Assembly: GCA_945957605.1 (NCBI GenBank)
Contig: CAMFLR010000002.1
Coordinates: 358,197-422,196, forward strand
Length of the DNA stretch: 64,000 nucleotides
Origin: an uncultured Isosphaeraceae bacterium
Lineage (GTDB): Bacteria; Planctomycetota; Planctomycetia; Isosphaerales; Isosphaeraceae
Reading direction: 5' to 3'
Shown here: one piece after another, positions 34,922 through 44,010 of the stretch
How positions within the stretch are numbered: position 1 is the first letter of the stretch
How the letters are laid out: each line of letters begins with the position of its first letter
Notes under the pieces: generated by a model
Databases searched by the model: none
Seen by the model: the letters and a program-made list of their open reading frames with translations, nothing else
Told to the model about the DNA's origin: nothing
Position numbers and translations under genes: made by a program

Positions 34922-35034
34922 AGGCGAAATCGGTTACTCTGATCGGCCGCTGTCGACTTGGGAGAGATTGAGAAATCGACCAGCCCGACCGTCCCAAGAA
35001 TGCCGTGCGCAGCCGTTTGAGGCAAGTAAAAAAC

Positions 35035-36033
35035 ATGACCACATTCGCCAACAACGCCGCCGCAGTCATCGCACTCGATGGTGGTACGACCAACACCCGA
35101 GCCCGGCTGGTCGAAAATGGCCAGGTGATCGCCGAAACCCGGCGTGCTGTGGGAGTGCGCGACCGCGCGATCTCGGCGAGCGGTTCACCCGTCGCGCAGG
35201 CCGTTCGCGAATGCCTTGATGAGTTGGAGACGCTCAATTCTCGCGCCCGCGACGCGGAAATTGTTGCCTCGGGAATGCTCACGAGTGAGGTCGGCCTTCG
35301 CGCGGTTCCTCATGCGCTCGCTCCGGCAGGTCTGATCGAACTGGCGCGTGCATCTGTCGTCACGACAATTCCTGAAATCACCGACCGGCCGATTCGACTT
35401 ATCCCGGGTGTGTGTACCCCGCCCGCCGACGGACCCACCGGTTGGTTGAGCTGCGACATCATGCGCGGTGAAGAATGCGAAACATTAGGCACACTTGCTT
35501 TGCTTGACCGTACCGGTCCGCTCATCATGGTTTGGCCAGGTTCGCATACAAAATATGTCGAAATCGACGAGCTCAATCGGATCGTAAGCAGCCATACCTG
35601 TCTTACCGGCGAGCTTACCATGACGATCGCGCGACAGACGCTCATCGCCAAGAGCCTGCCCGAAACCCTGCCTGAAACGCCTGATCAAGCCGCGCTAATT
35701 CTTGGACGCAACGTCAGTTATGAAAAGGGTTTAAGTAGAGCCGCCTTTCTAGTCCGGATTGCCGACGTACAGGGCGTGCTCTCGCCTCATGAGCGCGCGT
35801 CATTCTGGGTCGGTGCCGTGATTGGCGACGAGTTGGCGCGGGTTGCGGGCCATCCGATTTTGAAGAAGGGGTACGCAGTTCTCGTTGGCGGCAGAGAACC
35901 GCAACGCTCAACTTATGTGGAAGGTCTGAAGTGCGCGGGATTAAGCGATGTGACGGCGCTTGACGATAAAACGACAGCGATCGCGGCAGCGCTGGGCGCC
36001 GTCGCGATCGCTCGAGAGTCGATTCTATCTTAA
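35035..36033 (+). CDS. dgoK: 2-dehydro-3-deoxygalactonokinase
   Basis: This is a 332-residue protein of the DgoK family, which phosphorylates 2-keto-3-deoxygalactonate in galactonate breakdown (DeLey-Doudoroff pathway). Signatures are the phosphate loop IALDGGTTNTRARLVENGQV, EIVASGMLTSEVGL, GEECETLGTLALLDR with MVWPGSHTKYVEID, and VGGREPQRSTYVEGL. The start is ATG 35035; an alternative GTG lies 30 bases upstream. No aldolase or other dgo gene is seen beside it, so the partner enzymes must lie elsewhere. Confidence 0.93.
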   Translation: MTTFANNAAAVIALDGGTTNTRARLVENGQVIAETRRAVGVRDRAISASGSPVAQAVRECLDELETLNSRARDAEIVASGMLTSEVGLRAVPHALAPAGLIELARASVVTTIPEITDRPIRLIPGVCTPPADGPTGWLSCDIMRGEECETLGTLALLDRTGPLIMVWPGSHTKYVEIDELNRIVSSHTCLTGELTMTIARQTLIAKSLPETLPETPDQAALILGRNVSYEKGLSRAAFLVRIADVQGVLSPHERASFWVGAVIGDELARVAGHPILKKGYAVLVGGREPQRSTYVEGLKCAGLSDVTALDDKTTAIAAALGAVAIARESILS

Positions 36034-36045
36034 ATAAACTGCGAT

Positions 36046-36852
36046 TTAAACTTCGTTGAAGCAGCTCCACGACCAGACAACCTGGCCGAGGATCAAACCG
36101 GCGTGCGGCCCATCGAATTCGACTGGGATCAGCGGGTGATCCTTGCTCGGATTGTTGGGGCGGAGGATCAGGTGCCGGCCCGTCACTTCAAGCCAGCGGA
36201 CCATCGACACGCCGTCAACCGACGCGGCGACCATCCGGCCTTGAAGCTTGATCGGATCGGTGACCGAGCGATCGATCGCCACGACCGAGCCCGCGGGAAG
36301 AATGGGTGCCATCGCGTCATCTTCAAGGCGCACCGCAACGGTTTCCTTGGGATGTGGCAACCACTTACGGTAGGCAAGAATCCGCCCGCCCGCTTCGCCT
36401 TCGGCATACTCAGCAGGCTTGGAGAAATCCTTCATCGAAACGAGTGAGATCGCGATGAAGTCGGAGACAGCCTCGCTCGAAGTCTCGTCGGGTGCAACCA
36501 AAACGCATTCGCTCGGCTCCTGTTCCAGCCGCTCGAGACCGCGACGAATGAGCTGGATCGGCGAGAGCTCAGAGAGGACGGCATCTTCAAGGCCGCTACG
36601 GTAGCGCATCCCTTCGCCCGTAAGCAACCAGAGTGGATTGGCGCCTGTTTGGTCAATGAATCCCAACAAAACTTCGGCGGGGACAGTTACCCCAGTTTCG
36701 TAGTTGTACCAAGTTCGGGCAGGGAGATTAAGCCGGCGAGCCAGTTCCGGCCCACCGTGATCGCCAAACTTCTCCTGTCGAATTTCTCGCAGTCGTCGCG
36801 AGAGGGAGGCTTTGACATTGACTCGGGTCTTCGAGGTCTTTTTTCTAGCCAC
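36046..36852 (-). CDS. XRE-type regulator with S24-like domain lacking catalytic residues
   Basis: This is a 268-residue protein starting at GTG 36852. The N-terminal helix-turn-helix is LRRLREIRQEKFGDHGGPEL followed by ARRLNLPARTWYNYETG (about residues 17-60), similar to LexA-like/phage CI regulators. The C-terminal peptidase S24-like part spans about 165-255. The catalytic serine position (GDSM in active LexA/CI proteins) reads EDDAM, with Ala for Ser, and the general-base lysine area reads GVSMVRW, with Arg. It should bind DNA but not cleave itself. It lies between dgoK and the suf locus; its targets are unknown. Confidence 0.85.
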   Translation of the reverse strand: MARKKTSKTRVNVKASLSRRLREIRQEKFGDHGGPELARRLNLPARTWYNYETGVTVPAEVLLGFIDQTGANPLWLLTGEGMRYRSGLEDAVLSELSPIQLIRRGLERLEQEPSECVLVAPDETSSEAVSDFIAISLVSMKDFSKPAEYAEGEAGGRILAYRKWLPHPKETVAVRLEDDAMAPILPAGSVVAIDRSVTDPIKLQGRMVAASVDGVSMVRWLEVTGRHLILRPNNPSKDHPLIPVEFDGPHAGLILGQVVWSWSCFNEV

Positions 36853-37170
36853 GGCGGTGATCCCCTTCAGAGCCCGCTAAGCCCTAAAGATTGACATTTA
36901 ACCACTTCCCTAATCATTGGCCTCGACGTCGATTCGCCGTTATGACAGAAACCGACGCACAGTCAAGGAAAAAACACCACATGTGCCTTTCTTTGGCGGA
37001 ACAGTGCCAAAGGCTTTTCCTTGCTTAAAGGCTTTCTAATACTAGCGTAGATCATGGGTGGTTGTAACATCCGATGCCAAATTACGACAACCCGACCCCT
37101 CGCTTTCAAATGTTTGTCGCGAAAGAACAACGATTTCTACGAAAATGTGTCGTAAAATGTTCCCTTTAGG

Positions 37171-37473
37171 TCAAAAAATGCCGAGTTCGTCACGCGCGGC
37201 GTCGGTCATCCTATCCTGCGACCACGGTGGATTCATCACCAATTTAACATTCGCCTTCGTCACTCCCTCGATTTTCTCGAGCGCGGAAACTGCGTTGCGA
37301 AGAATCTCGGGACCGGCGGGGCACGCGGGTGTCGTCAACGTCATTTCGACATCAACCTCGGTTTCCCTGGTCTGGATCGTGTAGACCAATCCCAGATCAA
37401 CAACGTTGACGTTCAGTTCCGGATCCTTCACGGTGCGAAGGGCGTCGAGAATCGTGTCCTGGGTCAAATCCAT
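37171..37473 (-). CDS. DUF59/MIP18 Fe-S cluster assembly factor (SufT-like)
   Basis: This is a 100-residue protein of the DUF59 family. Signatures are ALRTVKDPELNVNVVDLGLV and MTLTTPACPAGPEILRNAV, including the conserved Cys in TTPACP. DUF59 proteins (SufT, CIA2/MIP18, PaaD) help mature Fe-S proteins. It is the last gene of the suf locus, 34 bases after the Rieske gene on the same strand, which makes the SufT role likely. Confidence 0.9.
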   Translation of the reverse strand: MDLTQDTILDALRTVKDPELNVNVVDLGLVYTIQTRETEVDVEMTLTTPACPAGPEILRNAVSALEKIEGVTKANVKLVMNPPWSQDRMTDAARDELGIF

Positions 37474-37507
37474 GTTCTCACCCTGCTCGATCAGTAAAGG
37501 AATGTGT

Positions 37508-37819
37508 TCAGTCGTTCTCGACGTAGATATCGCCGTCTTTCACTTCAACCGCATGAGTCGCGACTGGCTCGAAGGCGGGGAAGCAAAGCGCCTTGCCGGT
37601 GCGGACATCGAAGCGTGCGCCGTGGCGTGGGCACTGAATCTCGCAGCCGTGGAACTCGCCCTCGGCCAGCGGGCCACCGTCGTGCGTGCAAACGTCGTCG
37701 ATGCAGTAGAGCGTGCCTTCGACGTTGAACACAGCAACCGCCCGGCCGTCGAGGTCCACCAGCAGCTTGCCGCCCGGTGGAACATCGGCCAGTTTTCCAA
37801 CTTTGAACTTCTCAGACAT
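37508..37819 (-). CDS. Rieske [2Fe-2S] ferredoxin-type protein
   Basis: This is a 103-residue protein starting at ATG 37819 (MSEKFKVGKLADVPPGGKLL). The two Rieske motifs are complete: CTHDGGPL (CxHxGG) and CPRHGARFDVRTG (CxxHG). It resembles the small soluble ferredoxins that feed oxygenases (NirD/BphF-like). In the suf locus it may be an electron donor for cluster assembly or a client. Codons upstream of 37819 belong to the non-coding region before the element at 37895. Confidence 0.92.
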   Translation of the reverse strand: MSEKFKVGKLADVPPGGKLLVDLDGRAVAVFNVEGTLYCIDDVCTHDGGPLAEGEFHGCEIQCPRHGARFDVRTGKALCFPAFEPVATHAVEVKDGDIYVEND

Positions 37820-37894
37820 AACACAGCCCTGATTCAATTCGTTGCGGGATATCTTTGAGAGTTGCACGATTGAGACAAGGCAACGAATAGGTTT

Positions 37895-38010
37895 GGGTGG
37901 CCCGGACAACTTGTTGTCCGGGTGGCGCAGCCACAAGAGGGCGAAGCGGAGCAATTCGCAATAACCTCTTGTCGCTTCGCGACCGGGACAACGAGTTGTC
38001 CCGGCTACCC
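37895..38010. repeat. Paired-hairpin inverted-repeat element, family C
   Basis: The 116-base element starts GGGTGGCCCGGACAACTTGT with TGTCCGG (37895 on) and ends GGGACAACGAGTTGTCCCGG with CTACCC (to 38010). Each end is a palindrome around GGACAACTTGTTGTCC or GGGACAACGAGTTGTCCC. A second, inner inverted repeat (ACAAGAGG/CCTCTTGT) makes the whole element one large foldback. It separates sufE from the Rieske gene. Confidence 0.8.
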
Positions 38011-38079
38011 ATTGATCATTGCGCCTCTATCAAGCGTGTAACTCCTGATTTCATGTTTCTCAACGCGTCAGAACGATCC

Positions 38080-38517
38080 TCAACTTGCGCCCTTGGCCCG
38101 TTCCATCATCGCCCGCGTCACCTCGGCCTTGACCCGCGCCAGCACGCCAGAAAGGCCACGTACCCGCAGCATGCCCAGGATCTCGGTGAGGCCGGCACGA
38201 TCGACGAGGTCGCTCTTCACAGCCAGAACTTCCTCCGGCCGCGCCTTGTCCAGCCCCTGAACCAGCAGCGACACGAAGCCACGAACCGTTGGGGCCTCAA
38301 TCGGCGCATCGGCGTAGAGCGATACGCTGTCGTCGTTCAACTCGACGAACAAGTAGACCGGCGACTGGCACTCTTCGACACGATGCGAAGCATCTTTGTG
38401 CGCTTCGAGTCGGTCGGGCAGTTTGGGCAATGATTTCGCGAAGTCGATCAGTAGCTCGATGCGCTCCTGGCGATCGGCGTCGGCAAGCTCTTCGATCATT
38501 CCTTCGAGCGCAGGCAC
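38080..38517 (-). CDS. sufE: Fe-S assembly sulfur acceptor SufE
   Basis: This is a 145-residue protein if it starts at GTG 38517, which follows an AGAGGA ribosome site at seven bases; ATG 38499 is the alternative. The family motif with the sulfur-accepting cysteine is HRVEECQSPVYLFVEL, and IELLIDFAKSLPKLPDRLEA and ARVKAEVTR are typical. SufE takes persulfide sulfur from a cysteine desulfurase and passes it to SufBCD. Its usual partner SufS is not in the window; a rhodanese lies next to it. Confidence 0.9.
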   Translation of the reverse strand: MPALEGMIEELADADRQERIELLIDFAKSLPKLPDRLEAHKDASHRVEECQSPVYLFVELNDDSVSLYADAPIEAPTVRGFVSLLVQGLDKARPEEVLAVKSDLVDRAGLTEILGMLRVRGLSGVLARVKAEVTRAMMERAKGAS

Positions 38518-38600
38518 AACAGATTCCTCTTCGCTTCGGTGAGAATAGGTAAGGCCCGCCCCATGCAAGCTGCAAAGGACGGGCCGCGAACGAATTGGAA

Positions 38601-39455
38601 TTAGTTACCCTTGGCAATCGGAGCACGAACGAGATTTCCCCACTCGCACCACGAACCGTCGTAATTCCGCACGGTCGGGTAACCGAGCAGGTAGGTCAGC
38701 ACAAACCACGTCAGGCTCGAACGCTCGCCGATGCGGCAATAGGCGATGACGTCGTCGGTCGACTTCAGGCCGATTTCCTTCTCGTAGATCGCCTTCAGCT
38801 CGTCCGCCGACTTGAACGTGCCGTCTTCATTCACAGCACGCGCCCAGGGGACGCTCTTCGCACCCGGGATATGACCGCCGCGCAGCGAACCTTCCTGCGG
38901 GTAGTCTTCCATGTGCAGCTTCTCGCCCGTGAACTCTTTCGGGCTGCGAACGTCGAGCAGCGGCTTGCTCGCCTTCGAGTGCACCAGCACTTCGTCGCGG
39001 AAGGCACGAATCTTCGATTCGTCGGCCTTCACGGCTTTGTACTGGGTCGCCGGATAGCTGGGGACTTCGGTCGTCGTGGGCAGCTTGTTGTCGAGCCAGT
39101 ATTTGCGGCCGCCGTTCAAAATACGGCAATCCTTGTGGCCGAACAGCTTGAACGCCCAGAAGGCGTAGCAGGCCCACCAGTTCGACTTGTCGCCGTAGAA
39201 GACGACGGTCGTCTCGGGCGAGATGCCGTTCTTCGAGCAGATGCTCGAGAACTTTTCGGCGTCGATGTAGTCGCGAATGAGCTGATCTTGAAGGTCGCCC
39301 TGCCAGTCGATCTTCACTGCGCCCGGGATATGTCCCATGTCGTAGAGCAAGACATCTTCATCGCTCTCGACAATGCGCACGTTAGGATCTTTGAGATGTT
39401 CCTGAACCCACTCCGGAGACACGAGAACTTCGGGATGTACGTAAGGCTCTCCCAT
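38601..39455 (-). CDS. Thiosulfate sulfurtransferase (two rhodanese domains)
   Basis: This is a 284-residue protein with two rhodanese domains. The N-terminal domain (about 10-135, starting [20 protein letters not shown]) has no active-site Cys (VVFYGDKSN, Asp there). The C-terminal domain has the active-site loop [10 protein letters not shown] with the catalytic Cys. It matches the thiosulfate:cyanide sulfurtransferase group (SseA/Mycobacterium CysA-like). Between sufD and sufE, it may provide sulfur to the Suf scaffold; this is inference from position. It is probably cytoplasmic. Confidence 0.92.
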   Translation of the reverse strand: MGEPYVHPEVLVSPEWVQEHLKDPNVRIVESDEDVLLYDMGHIPGAVKIDWQGDLQDQLIRDYIDAEKFSSICSKNGISPETTVVFYGDKSNWWACYAFWAFKLFGHKDCRILNGGRKYWLDNKLPTTTEVPSYPATQYKAVKADESKIRAFRDEVLVHSKASKPLLDVRSPKEFTGEKLHMEDYPQEGSLRGGHIPGAKSVPWARAVNEDGTFKSADELKAIYEKEIGLKSTDDVIAYCRIGERSSLTWFVLTYLLGYPTVRNYDGSWCEWGNLVRAPIAKGN

Positions 39456-39515
39456 GACGGGCGGGCTCCATTCTAAGGGGAAAGGTCGGTCAGTCGCCGC
39501 GAAGTTATCGCGAAC

Positions 39516-40898
39516 TCACGCGTCGACTTCGGTTGTCAGCGTCAGCGAATCACCGAGATGAAGCTTTTCAGCGACGGCACGTCGGAGCGTTTCGCGAACT
39601 GGCTCGAGCGTGATGCGATCATAGACGTTCGCGAAGAACCCTTCCACAATCAACCGGACCGCGGTTTCGCGGCTCACGCCGCGGGCCTGGGCATAGAAGA
39701 TCATCTCTTCATCAACCCGTCCCGCCGTCGCGCCGTGGGTGCAACGGACGTCGTTCGCTTCGATTTCCAGGCCGGGGATCGAATCGCCGCGAGCCGTGTC
39801 GGAAAGAATGAGATTGTCGTTCTTCTGGTAGGCGTCGGTCTTCTGCGCGTCCTTCTCGACGCGAATCATCCCCTTCCACACCACGCGCGACTTATCCTTG
39901 AGACCGCCCTTGTAGAGCAGGTCGCTCCGCGTGTGAGGCGCCATGTGATCCTGGCGAGTGAAGTAGGCGAGGTGCTGTTTGCCGGTGGTGAACATGACGC
40001 CGTTCACCTGCGCCGATGCCCCCTGCCCCGTAAGCGCCACTTCCTGGTTCACCTTCGCCAGCCGCGAACCAAGGCCACCGACCGTCCACTGGATCTGCGC
40101 ATCGCGACCGATCAGGGCACGCTCGCGGCTGAAGTGCCAGGTCGATTCGTCCCAGTTCTGCACGTTGACGAACGTCAGGTTCGCAGTGGGAGCGACGAAC
40201 AGTTCGATCGCACCACAATGCAGCGCCTGACCTTCGGCACGACCGGTCGATGACGTTTCGCGCACGAGCGTCGCCTCGGCCCCTTCCTCGAGGATCACGA
40301 GCGTATGGTCGAAATCGACATTGCCGCTGCCCGTCATGCCGACGAGGCTAAACAGTGGCGCCTCGACCTTCACACCCTTCGGCACGTAAAGGACAACACC
40401 GCTCGTGCAGAACGCGGCGTGCAGGGCTGAGAGAGCGTCGGTATCGGGCCGAACCGCGTCGGTGAGGAAATACTTCTGGATCAGCTCGGGGCAGAGCTTG
40501 ATGGCCGTCGCCAGGTCGAGCAGCATCGCGCTGCCGGTCTTGGTTTCGTCAGCCGAGCGAACGACGTTGCCGTTGATCTGCTCGACGCCTGTCGCATAGT
40601 GAGCGCTCAGGCTCGTCCAGAGCGGTTCGAGGCTTGCCCGATCGGCCGCACTCACTTCACCAGTGATTGGCGGAGCAAACGCACCGGGTTTGAAGCTGCG
40701 GATATCGGTGCGGCGCCATTCTTCGTCGCGCGAGGTCGGCCAGGGGAGCGACCGGGCCAGGTCGAATGCCTCACGACGACGCTGGAGGAGCCATTCGGGC
40801 TCGTTGCGCTGGGCCAAAAAGGCCTCGAACGCGGATTCAGAGAAGCCGCCGGCCAAAACGGGCGAGGGGCTCGTGCTCAAGGCGCTGCTGCTGCTCAT
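39516..40898 (-). CDS. sufD: Fe-S cluster assembly protein SufD
   Basis: This is a 460-residue SufBD-superfamily protein. It has the family core (VRETSSTGRAEGQALHCGAI, LGSRLAKVNQEVALTGQGAS, DVRCTHGATAGRVDEEMIFY, YAQARGVSRETAVRLIVEGF). The helical N-terminus (FLAQRNEPEWLLQRRREAFD) is also SufD-like. SufD forms the SufBC2D scaffold with SufB and SufC. It is separated from sufB by two unrelated genes, an unusual order. Confidence 0.95.
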   Translation of the reverse strand: MSSSSALSTSPSPVLAGGFSESAFEAFLAQRNEPEWLLQRRREAFDLARSLPWPTSRDEEWRRTDIRSFKPGAFAPPITGEVSAADRASLEPLWTSLSAHYATGVEQINGNVVRSADETKTGSAMLLDLATAIKLCPELIQKYFLTDAVRPDTDALSALHAAFCTSGVVLYVPKGVKVEAPLFSLVGMTGSGNVDFDHTLVILEEGAEATLVRETSSTGRAEGQALHCGAIELFVAPTANLTFVNVQNWDESTWHFSRERALIGRDAQIQWTVGGLGSRLAKVNQEVALTGQGASAQVNGVMFTTGKQHLAYFTRQDHMAPHTRSDLLYKGGLKDKSRVVWKGMIRVEKDAQKTDAYQKNDNLILSDTARGDSIPGLEIEANDVRCTHGATAGRVDEEMIFYAQARGVSRETAVRLIVEGFFANVYDRITLEPVRETLRRAVAEKLHLGDSLTLTTEVDA

Positions 40899-40978
40899 CT
40901 CGGTGCAAAATCCCGGAATAGGTCAAACGGATGCATCGTGAACACATCGCGTGGTGGCGTGAATTTCAATTCAGAACG

Positions 40979-41842
40979 TCATGTCGTGGCCGACTGCGAG
41001 CTAGCGTCGATTCGGCTCTTGTAGCTGGGAATCATATGATGTTCTACGCGTGACGTCAGCAGACCCCAGAACTCGTCGATCAGCGTGATGCTCAGCACGC
41101 CGTCGACCGCTTTGACCGAAAGGCTCGTCACGGCATCTTGCGCGGGTGCCTCGGAGCCACCATCGAGACGGTGCTCGTGGTCGCAGTGGAGATACATGTT
41201 CGCCGTCAGGCTCACGGTCGGCAGAAGCGGGACGATGTCGAGTGCGTCGACAAACCGCGCGATCTTTTCGCCGAATTCCTTGCGAAACGCTGCGGCGGCC
41301 GCATCGTTTCCGACCATCGGTGCGCCAAACGTGACGACCTGGTGGATGCTCATATAATTCTGCTGCAACCGCCAGGCCGCGAGCAAAGCAAGCGCCCCGC
41401 CCAAGCTGTGGCCCGTCACCCAGATCGGCCGCTCCTTCGCCTTCATCGCAGCATCAACGGCGGCGTAGAAAGGATCCCAGATATCAGCCAGGGCCTGCAT
41501 GAATCCGCGATGAAACCGCGCACCGACGCCCGCCGCGAGGAAGTCGGTACCAAGCTGCCCTTCAGGGACGATCAGGAAATTGTTGGCGTTCGTGAGCAGC
41601 CAGTCCTTGAAGCCGTCGAGTGCATTCGGGGCTTCCGACCCACGAAACGCGACGACGATCGCTTCGTCGTTCTCACCGACGTAGACCTGTGTGTTGCTCA
41701 CTGAGTAAAGCGTGGCGTTCAGACCCAGCGTTTCCGCGAACGCCGGCTTGCCGGTCGCTTCGCGTAAGTAGGCGAATTCGCAAGCCGCCAGCAAGAAGCG
41801 GGCATTGTCGAACGACGTTGGATTCGCAGGGTCGAGCTTCAT
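40979..41842 (-). CDS. Class 3 lipase-like alpha/beta hydrolase
   Basis: This is a 287-residue protein of the fungal-type lipase (class 3) family. The nucleophile elbow is WVTGHSLGGALALLAA with Ser near 160, preceded by IVVAFRGSEAPNALDGFKDW and followed by VTFGAPMVGNDAAA, whose conserved Gly-Ala-Pro is typical, then HCDHEHRLD. It has no signal peptide (MKLDPANPTSFDNARFLLAA), so it is cytoplasmic or otherwise exported. Start ATG 41842 lies two bases after the stop of the upstream LRR gene, so it is in the suf operon strand and spacing, though no role in Fe-S chemistry is known. Confidence 0.9.
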   Translation of the reverse strand: MKLDPANPTSFDNARFLLAACEFAYLREATGKPAFAETLGLNATLYSVSNTQVYVGENDEAIVVAFRGSEAPNALDGFKDWLLTNANNFLIVPEGQLGTDFLAAGVGARFHRGFMQALADIWDPFYAAVDAAMKAKERPIWVTGHSLGGALALLAAWRLQQNYMSIHQVVTFGAPMVGNDAAAAAFRKEFGEKIARFVDALDIVPLLPTVSLTANMYLHCDHEHRLDGGSEAPAQDAVTSLSVKAVDGVLSITLIDEFWGLLTSRVEHHMIPSYKSRIDASSQSATT

Positions 41843-41844
41843 CG

Positions 41845-42501
41845 TCACTGCATCACCCTCCGCCCCGGTTTGGCGTCCCGCCACTCGTGCCCAACGTCCT
41901 TGGAAACTTGAGTGCCACGCAAGTCGAGATTCTTGAGCGATGCGCTTTGCATCAGCGATTTAGAGAACCCCTCGTCGGTCACCTTCGTTTGACTCAGCTT
42001 AACACCTTCGAGCGCCGGCAAACTCGCGAGCACCGGAAGGCAAGCATCAGTCACCGCAGTGTGGTTCAGATCGAGGTCGCGAAGCTTTTTCATGTTCTTC
42101 AAATAGCCAATCGTAGTGTCATTCACGTCCGAGTTGGCCATCTGGAGAACAACGATTTCCGGCTTTCGCGTGAGGATCGAATAGTCGGTCTTGTCCCAGC
42201 CGGTGAGCGTGACATGCAGCTCGCCGTTGACGATCCGCTCGCGTGGTCCCAGATCGACGGGCGTCAGCCGCGAATAGATCGGCGGAAATCCCGCGCTCAC
42301 GATACCGAGAACAAACACAGCGAGCGGCCAGCGACCTGTCTTCCAGTGCCGCAGGCCGGAGAAATAGGCAAACGGAAAGAAGATGGTCGCGATCACGCCG
42401 GATTTCGTCGAACGGATGTAGGCCAGCGCGACCAGCCAGATGTAGCTGACCACGACGAGCGCAAATCCTCCAATAACGAGATACGGCGAGATCGCTTCCA
42501 T
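41845..42501 (-). CDS. Membrane-anchored LRR protein within the suf locus
   Basis: This is a 218-residue protein with two or three N-terminal membrane segments (LVIGGFALVVVSYIWLVALA and WPLAVFVLGIVSAGFPPIYS) and a short C-terminal leucine-rich part (LRDLDLNHTAVTDACLPVLA, LEGVKLSQTKVTDEGFSKSL). The LRR phrases are of the same 'ITDxGL' kind as in the 344-residue protein at 7154. It begins 32 bases after sufB. Function unknown; the lipase gene follows at once. Confidence 0.85.
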   Translation of the reverse strand: MEAISPYLVIGGFALVVVSYIWLVALAYIRSTKSGVIATIFFPFAYFSGLRHWKTGRWPLAVFVLGIVSAGFPPIYSRLTPVDLGPRERIVNGELHVTLTGWDKTDYSILTRKPEIVVLQMANSDVNDTTIGYLKNMKKLRDLDLNHTAVTDACLPVLASLPALEGVKLSQTKVTDEGFSKSLMQSASLKNLDLRGTQVSKDVGHEWRDAKPGRRVMQ

Positions 42502-42533
42502 GAAATTGCGTAAGCTCCTTCAACCGGCCGGCC

Positions 42534-43949
42534 TTAGCCGACCGACCCTTCCATTTGAAGTTGAATGAGCTTGTTCATTTCGACGGCGTACTCCATCGGC
42601 AGCTCTTTAACGAGCGGCTCGATGAACCCGCTGACGATCATCGTGGCGGCTTCGGCCTCGGAAAGGCCGCGGCTCATCAGGTAGAAGAGCTGCTCTTCGC
42701 CGATCTTCGACACGCTCGCCTCGTGGCCGATCTTGACGTCATCCTCATCGATTTCGATGTAAGGATACGTATCCGAGCGGCTGTGCGGGTCGAGAATCAA
42801 CGCATCGCAAACGACGTTCGACTTCGAGCCCTTGGCACCGTCGGCAATCTTGAGCAAGCCGCGATAGCTGGCACGGCCGCCGTTCTTGCTGATGCTCTTG
42901 GAGATGATCCGCGAGCTGGTGTAAGGAGCGCCGTGGACGACCTTTCCGCCGGTGTCCTGGTGCTGTCCCTTGCCGGCGAAGGCGATCGAGAGGATCTCGC
43001 CGCGAGCACCCTTGCCCATCATGTAGACGGCGGGGTACTTCATCGTCAGGCGGCTGCCGAGGTTGCCGTCGACCCACTCCATGAGTGCGTCTTCGTGAGC
43101 AACCGCTCGCTTGGTGACGAGGTTATAGATGTTGTTCGCCCAGTTCTGGATCGTCGTGTAGCGGCAGCGGCCGCCCTTCTTGACGACGATTTCTACGACC
43201 GCCGAGTGCAAGCTTTCCGTCGTGTAGATCGGCGCTGTGCAACCTTCGACGTAGTGAACCTGGGCCCCTTCTTCGACGATAATCAACGTCCGCTCGAACT
43301 GGCCCATGTTCTCGGCATTGATCCGGAAATAGGCCTGAAGCGGAATGTCGACCTTCACACCGGCGGGGATATAGACGAACGAACCGCCCGACCACACCGC
43401 TGAGTTGAGCGCGGCGAACTTGTTGTCGTGGATCGGAATGATCGTCGCGAAGTATTCTTTGACGAGGTCGGGATAATCGCGCACCGCAGTGTCGGTGTCG
43501 ACGAAGATCACGCCCTTCTTTTGCAGGTCTTCCGCGAGGCTGTGATACACCACTTCGCTGTCATACTGAGCACCGACGCCGGCCAGGAACTTCCGTTCGG
43601 CTTCGGGGATACCGAGCTTGTCGAACGTGTTCTTGATCTCGGCCGGAACGTCGTCCCAGCTCTTGCCTTGGCGGTCGGTCGCCCGCATGAAGTAGTGGAT
43701 ATCGTCGTAGTTCAGGTCGCGCAGCTCGCCACCCCAGAGCGGAGTCGGCTTCGACCAGAACACGTCGAGCGCCTTGAGGCGCAGCTCGCGCATCCACTGC
43801 GGCTCGTTCTTCATCTCAGAAATCTGATGAACGATGTCGCGCGTCAGCCCCTTGCCGCTCTTGAACGAGTAGTTCGCGTCCGAGTCGCGGAAGCCGTACT
43901 TATATTCTTCTTTGATGCCCTGGACTTGAGCATTCAGGTCGGTGGCCAT
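42534..43949 (-). CDS. sufB: Fe-S cluster assembly protein SufB
   Basis: This is a 471-residue protein of the SufB family. It has the conserved segments [60 protein letters not shown], the SufB-specific [20 protein letters not shown], and [20 protein letters not shown]. The cluster-forming Cys in VEGCTAP is present. SufB is the main scaffold of the SufBC2D complex. The length and the N-terminus ([20 protein letters not shown]) are typical. Confidence 0.97.
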   Translation of the reverse strand: MATDLNAQVQGIKEEYKYGFRDSDANYSFKSGKGLTRDIVHQISEMKNEPQWMRELRLKALDVFWSKPTPLWGGELRDLNYDDIHYFMRATDRQGKSWDDVPAEIKNTFDKLGIPEAERKFLAGVGAQYDSEVVYHSLAEDLQKKGVIFVDTDTAVRDYPDLVKEYFATIIPIHDNKFAALNSAVWSGGSFVYIPAGVKVDIPLQAYFRINAENMGQFERTLIIVEEGAQVHYVEGCTAPIYTTESLHSAVVEIVVKKGGRCRYTTIQNWANNIYNLVTKRAVAHEDALMEWVDGNLGSRLTMKYPAVYMMGKGARGEILSIAFAGKGQHQDTGGKVVHGAPYTSSRIISKSISKNGGRASYRGLLKIADGAKGSKSNVVCDALILDPHSRSDTYPYIEIDEDDVKIGHEASVSKIGEEQLFYLMSRGLSEAEAATMIVSGFIEPLVKELPMEYAVEMNKLIQLQMEGSVG

Positions 43950-44010
43950 GAGATATCAGCCTCTATGTAAGAGTGGATTCGAGTCGTGGTCGGTCCGCGA
44001 CGACAATCAC

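Noticed and set aside
38540-38590. GGCCCG...CGGGCC hairpin near the sufE start, looking like a terminator
   Set aside because: No T-tract follows, and it lies between two genes that probably form one operon.
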